Below, one piece after another: positions 54,718 to 62,883 of a stretch of DNA of 64,000 nt. This DNA is from a virus. The notes under the pieces were generated by a model. That model was not told the origin of the DNA, did no database searches, and saw only the letters and a program-made list of their open reading frames with translations. Every line of letters starts with the position of its first letter. Within the stretch, counting starts at the first letter, position 1. Both the position numbers and the translations under genes were made by a program. The stretch spans positions 17,075 to 81,074 of the IMG/VR virus record IMGVR_UViG_3300049740_002954; one strand, 5' to 3'.

Positions 54718-57546
54718 ATGAAAAGTATAGCATACTACCTCCCTCAGTTTCATACAATACCTGAAAACGATAAATGGTGGGGTGAGGGTTTTACAGAATG
54801 GAGCAACGTTAGAACGGCAGAGGCAATGTATGAAGGTCATTATCAACCCAAAGAACCTTTGGATTATTATGATTTGTCTGAAATAAACGTGATGAAAAAG
54901 CAGGTTCGTCTTGCAAAAAAATATGGCCTTTACGGTTTCTGCTTCCACTACTATTGGTTTCAAGAGAAAAGGCTTTTAGAAAAACCGATAAATAATTTTT
55001 TAAAAAATAAAAGCTCCGATTTAGATTTTCCTTTTATGCTGTGCTGGGCTAATGAGAACTGGACAAGGAGATGGGATGGAAAAGAAAATGAAGTGTTAAT
55101 ATCTCAAAAACATAGTGAGGAAGATTACTGGAAGGTTGCAGAAGATATATTTAAATATATAGATGACGATAGGTATATAAAAATAAATAATAAGCCATTA
55201 TTGATAATTTATAGACCTGAAATTATGACAAAATTTAATTATTTTGCAAAAGTATTGAGATTAAAGGCTTTTGAACGTGGGCTTGAAGGCATTGAGATAT
55301 TGTCAACTAATTCATTTGGATTTAAAAACAGAGACGGTTTTGATATAGATGGTATTGTTGAGTTCCCGCCTCATTTTCCTTCTGGAGATTTTGTAAAAAA
55401 ATCAACAGATATTAATACTAGAAGTGATTTTAATGGTTTAATTTACGATTATAAGCATTGCGTCAAGAAAAGTATAACCTATTATAATGAAAAACAGATG
55501 ACTCCAAAAAGTATAGATTATTATCCGTGCTCTTTTCCTTCTTGGGATAATACCGCTAGAAGAGGACTGGATTCTCATATTTGCGCAAACACTTCAAAAA
55601 AACTTTTTAAGAAATGGTTGAGGGGCTGTTGTGATTTTTCAAAACAATACAACCCTAAGGAAAAAGATTTTATATTTATTAACGCATGGAACGAATGGGC
55701 AGAAGGGGCAATTCTTGAGCCAGATAAAAAAAACGGACTGTCTTCGCTGAAGGCTCTGAATTCTGTAATGAAAGAATATGGTAATTTCGACGTACAGGCA
55801 GATGCAATTAATCCTTTAATGAAGCATCAACTTCATGAGGAAAATAATAATCCTGAAATTAATAATAAAATAAATCTGCATTATTGGCCAGGCATGGGGG
55901 GAAAGAAAAATTTCGGAGACGAAATGAGTTCTTACATAATGAAAAAACTACTCCCCTTTAAGGAGTTTTCTTATAATATTAATCCTAAGGAGTGCAAAGT
56001 AAATCTAATAGCCTTAGGCTCGTACATTCAAATGGCTGAAGATGATTATTATATTTTTGGTTCTGGAGTAAGGACAGAGGGCGATAGATCTAAGTACAAA
56101 AAACTAAACGTCATAAGTGTTAGGGGGCCAAAAAGCAGGGATTTTCTTATATCAAAAGGGGTAGCTTGTCCAGAATTGTATGGCGACCCAGGATTATTCA
56201 TATCTAGATATTATCATCCAACTATTGATTTTGGTTTAAAAGGAAAAATAGGTATAGTTCCCCATATAACAGATAAAACAAATTACAATAAAAATAACTC
56301 TGATAAATTTCATATAATTGATCCATGTCAGCACTGGATGAAGGTCATTGATCAAATTTGTTCATGCGAATCTATTGTTTCTTCTTCTCTTCATGGCCTT
56401 ATTTGCGCGGATGCATATAACATGCCTAACGTTTGGATGGAATATAAATTACTAGATGAAGGTGATTTTAAGTTTATCGATTATTTTTTAAGCCAAGGAA
56501 GGGAAATTAAGAAAATATCTTCCCTAGAAGATATAAGTAATGATGTTTTTTATCAAGGAGGAAATAATATAAATTTAGATAAATTATCAGAGGCTTTATA
56601 TTCTTCTAGCCTGAATAAGAAAAACAATAAAGAAGCGGTTAATGTATCTTTAATTAATCCTACTGCAATAACTCGCGATAACAAACAATACACTTTATAC
56701 CGTGGTGAAAAATATTTAAAAGGCAAACCTCCACCCATCGGGTTTAATAGAAGCGAGCTTAGTTACTGGCTTGAGTGTGACGGAGTAAAAAAGCAGTGCG
56801 TTTTTGATTTTGGAGAATATTCATACAAAACTATAAAAAGAATAGATATAGAAAAAAAATCAAACAAGTCTATTATTGAAGACTTAAGGTTTATAGAATC
56901 TTCTATAAAGCAAACGAAAAACGGATTAACTTGCTTAGCGACATGCACATTATTGCCGCATGTGAGAATTTACCACGGAACGAAAAATAAAAATGGAGAA
57001 TTCGACAAAAGCAAAGGCATTGGTCTTGCATATACTTTTAAAATGGCTTATTGCGAAGTTAATTTAACCCATGGCGCTATAAAATACAAAGGTATTATCA
57101 GTCCTGAGTCTCAAATAAAAAACGAAAAAAACTGGACATCGTTTATTCATAATAATAACTTTTTTGTGATATACTCAATATCGCCACTTGTTTACTCAAA
57201 AGCTAGCTCTCTTGAAGAAATAAAATTTAATAAAAACAATCTCCCAGACAAACTAGATTTTCACTGCTCAACAAATCCAATTAATATTGGGGTTGACAAA
57301 TTTGCAATGCTTTGTCATACAAGAAACCAAAGTAAGGATTTTTGCTATAACTATCAGTTGGTAACATTTAATATACTTAACGGGGAAATTATTAATATGA
57401 ATAAGTACGATGTTAACGTCGATCCTAAATTATACTGCTCATCGATTATTCTAGATAATAATAAAATTAAAGTTTTAGCTGGAAAAGAGGACTTAGACAA
57501 TTCTAGTTTTTATATTAATATTCCTGAAACAAAAACTTGTATTTAA
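54718..57546 (+). CDS. Three-domain WbsX/pyruvyltransferase/beta-propeller glycan enzyme
   Basis: A 942-residue fusion. Residues 1-~360 match WbsX/GH99-like proteins (IAYYLPQFHTIPENDKWWG, GFTEWSNV, FHYYWFQEKRLLEKP, CWANENWTRRWDG, INAWNEWAEGA). Residues ~385-635 match polysaccharide pyruvyltransferases (NFGDEMSSYIMKKLL, FGSGVRTEG, SVRGPKSRDFL, YGDPGLFISRYY, SSSLHGLICADAYNMPNV). Residues ~650-942 look like a five-bladed beta-propeller of the GH130/GT108 kind (EDLRFIE, KNWTSFIHNNNFFVIYSISPLVY). TATAAT at 54705-54710 ends 7 nt before the ATG. Domain functions are inferred; pyruvylation of a surface glycan is the clearest. Confidence 0.8.
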   Translation: MKSIAYYLPQFHTIPENDKWWGEGFTEWSNVRTAEAMYEGHYQPKEPLDYYDLSEINVMKKQVRLAKKYGLYGFCFHYYWFQEKRLLEKPINNFLKNKSSDLDFPFMLCWANENWTRRWDGKENEVLISQKHSEEDYWKVAEDIFKYIDDDRYIKINNKPLLIIYRPEIMTKFNYFAKVLRLKAFERGLEGIEILSTNSFGFKNRDGFDIDGIVEFPPHFPSGDFVKKSTDINTRSDFNGLIYDYKHCVKKSITYYNEKQMTPKSIDYYPCSFPSWDNTARRGLDSHICANTSKKLFKKWLRGCCDFSKQYNPKEKDFIFINAWNEWAEGAILEPDKKNGLSSLKALNSVMKEYGNFDVQADAINPLMKHQLHEENNNPEINNKINLHYWPGMGGKKNFGDEMSSYIMKKLLPFKEFSYNINPKECKVNLIALGSYIQMAEDDYYIFGSGVRTEGDRSKYKKLNVISVRGPKSRDFLISKGVACPELYGDPGLFISRYYHPTIDFGLKGKIGIVPHITDKTNYNKNNSDKFHIIDPCQHWMKVIDQICSCESIVSSSLHGLICADAYNMPNVWMEYKLLDEGDFKFIDYFLSQGREIKKISSLEDISNDVFYQGGNNINLDKLSEALYSSSLNKKNNKEAVNVSLINPTAITRDNKQYTLYRGEKYLKGKPPPIGFNRSELSYWLECDGVKKQCVFDFGEYSYKTIKRIDIEKKSNKSIIEDLRFIESSIKQTKNGLTCLATCTLLPHVRIYHGTKNKNGEFDKSKGIGLAYTFKMAYCEVNLTHGAIKYKGIISPESQIKNEKNWTSFIHNNNFFVIYSISPLVYSKASSLEEIKFNKNNLPDKLDFHCSTNPINIGVDKFAMLCHTRNQSKDFCYNYQLVTFNILNGEIINMNKYDVNVDPKLYCSSIILDNNKIKVLAGKEDLDNSSFYINIPETKTCI

Positions 57547-57549
57547 AAA

Positions 57550-58206
57550 ATGAATCATATATCCGTTATCATACCCACTGTATGGAAGGCTAATAGAGAG
57601 TTGATAAGAAGCTTATTTAAACTTCAAAGAGATGACTTTATTGAGGAAATTATAATAATAGATAACGACCCGAGTAAAACTCCTAATTTTATAAAAAAAT
57701 TTGATAAGGTAAAAGTGTTTCCTCAAGAAAATAATTTATTTTTTAACAAAAGCGTTAATCTTGGTGTTGAGCTTAGCAAGAATGATGTGTGTTGCATATT
57801 GAATGATGATGTAGTATGTGATGCAGCTCTTTTTTCTTTTGTGTGCGCTAATTACAGTTACATGATAGGTTCTTTATTTTTTGATCCAAGATTTGTTAAT
57901 CAAGAAACTTCCGAAGATATATTTATATATCAAGTAAATGAGTGGCCAGGCCATGGTTGCGCAATGGTTTTTTTTGTTAAAAAGCAGTATTTTTGTGAAA
58001 TCCCAAATGATATTATTCATCATTTTGGAGACAGTTATATATTTAATATGAATAAAATTATGGGGTTAGGAAATTATATTGTTTCAGGCGCGGGAATGTC
58101 TACTCCCGGTAGCGCTAGTGAAGATAATTTTATTAAGAAAATAATAAAAAAAGACTGGGAAGAGGGTTGGCCTAAGGTTAATGAAATTCTGGAAATTAAG
58201 CTATGA
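57550..58206 (+). CDS. GT2-family glycosyltransferase
   Basis: A 218-residue short GT2. HISVIIPTVWKANRELIRSL opens the fold, IIIIDNDPSKTP contains the NDP-binding acidic site, FFNKSVNLGVELSKNDVCCILNDDVV holds the metal-binding DD, and HHFGDSYIF with GAGMSTPGSASEDN forms the C-terminal catalytic part. A closely similar GT2 domain occupies the C-terminus of the next gene (58203-60101), sharing 'IIPT.WK', 'NNLFFNKS/EALFLNES' and 'NDD/NDE', so the two are probable duplicates. It overlaps the next gene by 4 nt. Confidence 0.82.
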   Translation: MNHISVIIPTVWKANRELIRSLFKLQRDDFIEEIIIIDNDPSKTPNFIKKFDKVKVFPQENNLFFNKSVNLGVELSKNDVCCILNDDVVCDAALFSFVCANYSYMIGSLFFDPRFVNQETSEDIFIYQVNEWPGHGCAMVFFVKKQYFCEIPNDIIHHFGDSYIFNMNKIMGLGNYIVSGAGMSTPGSASEDNFIKKIIKKDWEEGWPKVNEILEIKL

Positions 58207-60101
58207 TAAGTAATAAGATTAATTCTATAAGAGGACAAGAGATACCAAAAAAAATTCACGTTTCTTGGAAAAATAAAGATATATTAAGCTATGATTACTC
58301 TATTATAAACCAGGGCTTAGGGAACTTGCAAAAATTAAATTCAGAGTGGGATTTAGTTGTTTATGATGATGAAGACATTAATAAATTATTGAGAGATTCT
58401 ATAGGCGAAGATAATTGGCAATTAATAAAGAATAAAAAAATTACAGAAAAAACTGATTTATGGAGGCTATTAAAGGTTTACAAGGAGGGTGGGCTTTACA
58501 TCGATATAGATAGGTATGTGGATATTCCTTTATCGGAAATCATAAAAAAAGATACATCAATGGTTTTGCCTACTTTTTTAGATATAGATTTTTCACAAGA
58601 CTTTATATTAACCTGTAAAAATAATCCCGTTTTGGGTGAGGCCATATTGAGTAATTTAGAGTTTAGGAAAAATAAAATGCCTCTTTTTGATACTGCTGTA
58701 GATTCATATATGCGTTCTGTTTCAAGAGTAATTAGTGGTAAAGCTTTACCTAGAGGAAACAATAATAAAGAATACTTTAAGCAAATAAGAAAGGATATAG
58801 AGGTTTGCAGTTTTATAGAAACGTATAGAGAGGAGGGTCCCGGGAATCATATTTTATTTAGAAACATAGATGGGGATTTTGATCAGGAAATTTTTGCAAG
58901 AGATAAAGCTGAGCTTTATAATAGTCAAGGGGTTAAAAATTGGAATATTAATACTGTAGGCCAACATAATTTATTAAAGAAGAATGTCAAAAAAAAGAAG
59001 ATTAATTTTATATGGCAGGAATTAAAGGGCGGAGAGACGTGCCTTGAGCGTGAGTGGATTAATACTTTGTTCCAGGATTTTACTATTAATAATATTTCAG
59101 ATGAAGATTACTCTTGTGTTTTAGATAATAGCGTGGTTATTTATAGCGACATGTTTAGTGCAAAAAAAGAAGATTATCCTGAATCATTACATAAAACGCA
59201 CGATTTTATAAAAAAGCGTCAGAGAGAATATTTTAAAAAGTTCAAGAAAATAAAGAATTGCTATCTTTTTCATGTAAGCGATGAGTATGGCCATGCAGAG
59301 GTTTCTCATTATAAGTATTTTAAGCATGTATTTAGAAATTATTACAGAAAAGATTGTGAGAGCGGAAACATTTCTTTTGTGCCTCTTGGGTCCAATATTA
59401 AGGGTGTTAATGAAAAAAAATATTCAAAAAAATCATTTTCTATAATCTTACCTACATGTTGGAAGTCGCCCAAAAATTTAGTTAAAACTTTATGTTTATT
59501 GGAAAGGGTTGAATGCATTGATGAAATCATCATCGTAAATAATAATTTTAATTCTACTCCAAAATGTATTAGTGAATTTAAAAAAGTGATAGTTTTAACT
59601 CCTGGCGAAGCCTTATTTTTGAATGAAAGTATAAACATGGCTGTCCCTCAGGCCAGGAATGAAAATATTGCCATATTAAATGATGAGTGTTTTATTGATG
59701 TGTCTGTATTTGATTATCTAGGAGGCGCAATGGAGGAGAATAGTTCTTTATTTTTTGTAAATGAAAATTGTATGAATTTTAAATCAGATGAAAACAATAA
59801 TTTTTACGAAAATTTTGTAAAAGAAAAAGGCGACAAAATTGTTGATAGTATTGCTACGTGCGGAAGAATATTATTTTGTGCGTTGAAAAAACATGACTTC
59901 GCCCCTATAAGCAAAAGTGTAAGACATAATTTTGGAGATGTTTCTCTTTTTAATAATTTTCAAACAAGTGGAGGTGAAGGCAGGGAATTGATGGGATTTG
60001 AGCTTACTGTTTTTGATTGTGGGGAGAGAAACAAGAGCGAAAGATTGCTTGATGCGAAACTTAATGATTGGCTTGTTTATAAAAACGCAAAAAAAAATTA
60101 A
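58203..60101 (+). CDS. GT32 / GT47-N-half / GT2 fused glycosyltransferase
   Basis: A 632-residue fusion. Residues ~12-260 are GT32 (PKKIHVSWKNKDI, WDLVVYDDEDINKLL, KTDLWRLLKVYKEGGLYIDID with DxD). Residues ~265-400 (INFIWQELKGGETCLEREW, CYLFHVSDEYGHAE, VFRNYY, ISFVPLGSNIKG) look like the N-terminal half of an exostosin-like GT47 enzyme that stops short of its donor-binding half. Residues ~405-632 are GT2 (FSIILPTCWKSPKNLV, FLNESINMA, LNDECFI). The missing GT47 half seems to lie at the start of 61600-62856. Three activities in one chain are implied. Confidence 0.78.
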   Translation: MISNKINSIRGQEIPKKIHVSWKNKDILSYDYSIINQGLGNLQKLNSEWDLVVYDDEDINKLLRDSIGEDNWQLIKNKKITEKTDLWRLLKVYKEGGLYIDIDRYVDIPLSEIIKKDTSMVLPTFLDIDFSQDFILTCKNNPVLGEAILSNLEFRKNKMPLFDTAVDSYMRSVSRVISGKALPRGNNNKEYFKQIRKDIEVCSFIETYREEGPGNHILFRNIDGDFDQEIFARDKAELYNSQGVKNWNINTVGQHNLLKKNVKKKKINFIWQELKGGETCLEREWINTLFQDFTINNISDEDYSCVLDNSVVIYSDMFSAKKEDYPESLHKTHDFIKKRQREYFKKFKKIKNCYLFHVSDEYGHAEVSHYKYFKHVFRNYYRKDCESGNISFVPLGSNIKGVNEKKYSKKSFSIILPTCWKSPKNLVKTLCLLERVECIDEIIIVNNNFNSTPKCISEFKKVIVLTPGEALFLNESINMAVPQARNENIAILNDECFIDVSVFDYLGGAMEENSSLFFVNENCMNFKSDENNNFYENFVKEKGDKIVDSIATCGRILFCALKKHDFAPISKSVRHNFGDVSLFNNFQTSGGEGRELMGFELTVFDCGERNKSERLLDAKLNDWLVYKNAKKN

Positions 60102-60105
60102 TAAA

Positions 60106-61593
60106 ATGATTATAAATACAAAAAACATAAAATATTATTTTTTAACAACTCAAAGCGATTCGGTTAGAGCAAATTATACCAGGCAGCTTCTTGAGGATTA
60201 TAATTTAGAGGAAGTTAATCCTTATGAATTGGGCGTGTCTGTTGCAAAATCCGGAAGTATCGGTCATGCAAGAATGATAGAAAGAGGCGTCAGAAATCAA
60301 AGCAGAAAAAGACGTTTTGAGCCCTTTGTGATTTTAGAAGATGATATAGAATTTTATAGAGACATGCCTGAAGAAATTGACATTCCTGATGACGCTGATC
60401 TACTTTATATTGGAGTTTCGGGATTAGGTATGATAGATGGTAATTTTGCTCAAGCTATAATAGCCAACGAAATTGATGAAAATACGCTAAGGGTTTTTAA
60501 CATGCTGAGCGGACACGCTATTGTTGTATGCAGTATGGTTGGCGCTTTACTCTATCAAAAATGTATGGTAGATAGTTACCATAAGGAAAGGATGTGGGAT
60601 GCATATGTTGCTGAGTCGCAACCTTGGCATAATATATATTGTTTAAAGTCCCCAATTTTTTATCAGGCATCTGAAAGAGGTGGGAAACAAGTATGCACTA
60701 AAACTTCAATAAGCTCATTTGCTAGCCCAAATATGTTGAGAGACGATTATATGAATGATTTTAAATCTGATGCAACATATAAAATTATTGAGGGGGCTGT
60801 GTGCGATTTAAGTTTCTTGAGTAAGTTAAAACCCATTCCGAAAAAAGTTCACATGTCCTGGAGGAATAAAGAATTTATTCATAGCCAAAACCCTTTGGTT
60901 TTGAATGGAGTAAGGAATTTAATAGACATGAATCCTGATTGGGAAGTAGAGGTTTCAATTGACGTCGAAGATGTTGAGCAGTACCTTTCTGATAATTTAG
61001 AAAAAAAAGATTATGATCTGTTGAGGTCTAGACCCATAGTAGAAAAAGTTGATGTTTGGCGATTGCTGAAAGTGTTTCTTGAGGGAGGTATGTACATGGA
61101 TATAGATCGACACTGCAATAAAAAGTTAAATAGTTTGATTGGAAAGGATGTAAAACAAATTTTACCTTTTCACAAGCCAAAAAATACCATAATTGATTGC
61201 TCTCAGGATATAATCTTGACTTCTGCAGAAAATCCTATCATTGGTTACGCTTTAGATTTAAATTTAAGAAGAAGGAGAAGTGGGTGGGTCGACATTATGA
61301 CTTTGGGTCCTATAAATTATTTTCATGCGATTACTAGATTTTTGCATGGATATTCGGTTAATCGCTATCCACCAAAAGAAGTTATTGATCAAATATTATT
61401 GAATATAGAAAATTCAATATATATTGATTATTTTATAGAGAAACCTCCATTTGAGACTTTAATATTTAAATATGACGAATCCACATTTAAGGCTGGTAAC
61501 GGAGAAGACAAAGAGGGTTTGTATAAAGAAAGTAATGTGCCTCATTGGTCTATTGATAATCCTATAATAAGAGCTAATAGAAAGTTTGATTAA
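60106..61593 (+). CDS. GT25-like / GT32 fused glycosyltransferase
   Basis: A 495-residue fusion, starting at ATG 60106 five bases after the previous stop; the frame is open 108 nt further upstream with an ATG inside the previous gene. Residues ~1-235 resemble GT25 (YYFLTTQSDSVRANYTRQLL, GSIGHARMIERGV, FVILEDDIEFY, MLSGHAIVVCS). Residues ~245-495 are GT32 (PKKVHMSWRNKEFI, KVDVWRLLKVFLEGGMYMDID with DxD, DCSQDIILTSAENPIIGYALD). The GT32 half is paralogous to the N-terminus of the previous gene. It probably adds two sugars in sequence; donors are unknown. Confidence 0.8.
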   Translation: MIINTKNIKYYFLTTQSDSVRANYTRQLLEDYNLEEVNPYELGVSVAKSGSIGHARMIERGVRNQSRKRRFEPFVILEDDIEFYRDMPEEIDIPDDADLLYIGVSGLGMIDGNFAQAIIANEIDENTLRVFNMLSGHAIVVCSMVGALLYQKCMVDSYHKERMWDAYVAESQPWHNIYCLKSPIFYQASERGGKQVCTKTSISSFASPNMLRDDYMNDFKSDATYKIIEGAVCDLSFLSKLKPIPKKVHMSWRNKEFIHSQNPLVLNGVRNLIDMNPDWEVEVSIDVEDVEQYLSDNLEKKDYDLLRSRPIVEKVDVWRLLKVFLEGGMYMDIDRHCNKKLNSLIGKDVKQILPFHKPKNTIIDCSQDIILTSAENPIIGYALDLNLRRRRSGWVDIMTLGPINYFHAITRFLHGYSVNRYPPKEVIDQILLNIENSIYIDYFIEKPPFETLIFKYDESTFKAGNGEDKEGLYKESNVPHWSIDNPIIRANRKFD

Positions 61594-61599
61594 TTTATT

Positions 61600-62856
61600 G
61601 TGAAAGAAAATAATAAATTCATTAACAAAAAGTATGTTTGGTGCTTTATGGGTCAGTTAGAGGATAGGCCAACTAGAAAGAAAATGATAAACGTCTTTGG
61701 GTCTTTAAGTAAAAATTGTTTCACTCATAGTAATAGTTCTTGGCGATCTAAGGATATGATTAATAAAGATAAATATTTAGATATTATAAAAGATAGTATT
61801 TTTGTTCCATGTCCCAGGGGTAATAAGTCTGTAGATAGTTTTAGATTTTTTGAAACTTTAGAGTCAGGCTCTATTCCTATCGTTGAGGAAGAAGATGGTT
61901 ATTGGGAAAAAATATTAGGGGAAAATCCTTTAATAAAAGTGCAGCCTGATTGGAGTAACTTGAGCGAAAAGATATCTGAACTTTTGAACAATGAAGAAAA
62001 ATTAATCGATTATTCTAGAGAGTTAAACGATTGGTGGGTCAACTACAAAAACGGTTTGGTAAATAAAGTGTCCAAAGTTGTTGAGGTTTCTTCTGACCAA
62101 AAAGAAGATGCCAAACGAAAGGAATTTGTTCGATTAAAGAAGGTGTGGTCAGAATTAAAAAACTTAAAGTCTTTAGAGTTTATATCTGATAAGTTGAAAT
62201 ACGATAAGCCTAGTCCTGATAAGTTTAGTAAATATAATGCAGGTAAAAAAATTGCATTTGTTATGCTTTATACTCCTGAGATATATGATTTTTCTGCATA
62301 CTCAGAAGAAAATATTAAAGATTATTGTTATTTAAATAATTATACATTATATGTATATAGGGATTCTCTAAATTCAAAGGCTAGTCCTAACTGGTCTAAA
62401 TCAACAGCTATATTAAATCATATAAGAGATCATGATTATATAGTGTGGATTGATGCAGATTGTGTTGTTTTGAATAAAGATAAAAAAATCGAAAAAATAA
62501 TAAGAAAAAGCAAGAAAAATGCAAAGATAATTGCTTGCGAAGATATTGGAAAGAATTCTTTATTTAATAGTGGAGTGGTAATCTTTAAAAATCATTCTTT
62601 TGTTATTAATATTATAAATTCATGGAATAAGTTTGATGGAGACAAGTCTCATTTGTATGCTAGCGGAGGAGATCAGGAAGTTTTAATAGATATTATTAAA
62701 AGTAATGATTTTAATGGGTTTAATACTGAAATTTTAGACATGAATGAATTTAATACAGATCCTAGAATGTTGAATGAAGATAGTTTTATTTTGCATTTTA
62801 TGGCATACCCACTCTTTTTAAAGAAGATATTTATCTATTATTGTTGTTCTCTTTAG
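61600..62856 (+). CDS. GT47-C-half / GT34-like fused glycosyltransferase
   Basis: A 418-residue protein with a GTG start. Residues ~10-160 (WCFMGQLEDRPTRKKMINVF, IIKDSIFVPCPRGNKSVDSF, RFFETLESGSIPIVEEEDG) are the C-terminal, donor-binding half of an exostosin-like GT47 enzyme, whose N-terminal half seems to be inside the gene at 58203. Residues ~215-418 resemble GT34/Mnn10-type enzymes: AFVMLYTPEIYDFSAYSEENIKDYCYLNNY, WSKSTAILNHIRDHDYIVWIDADCVVL (D-x-D) and LFNSGVVIFKN…GGDQEVLIDII. It is the last gene of the cassette. Confidence 0.78.
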   Translation: MKENNKFINKKYVWCFMGQLEDRPTRKKMINVFGSLSKNCFTHSNSSWRSKDMINKDKYLDIIKDSIFVPCPRGNKSVDSFRFFETLESGSIPIVEEEDGYWEKILGENPLIKVQPDWSNLSEKISELLNNEEKLIDYSRELNDWWVNYKNGLVNKVSKVVEVSSDQKEDAKRKEFVRLKKVWSELKNLKSLEFISDKLKYDKPSPDKFSKYNAGKKIAFVMLYTPEIYDFSAYSEENIKDYCYLNNYTLYVYRDSLNSKASPNWSKSTAILNHIRDHDYIVWIDADCVVLNKDKKIEKIIRKSKKNAKIIACEDIGKNSLFNSGVVIFKNHSFVINIINSWNKFDGDKSHLYASGGDQEVLIDIIKSNDFNGFNTEILDMNEFNTDPRMLNEDSFILHFMAYPLFLKKIFIYYCCSL

Positions 62857-62883
62857 TGGTAAAAAAACGTATATATATGTTGT

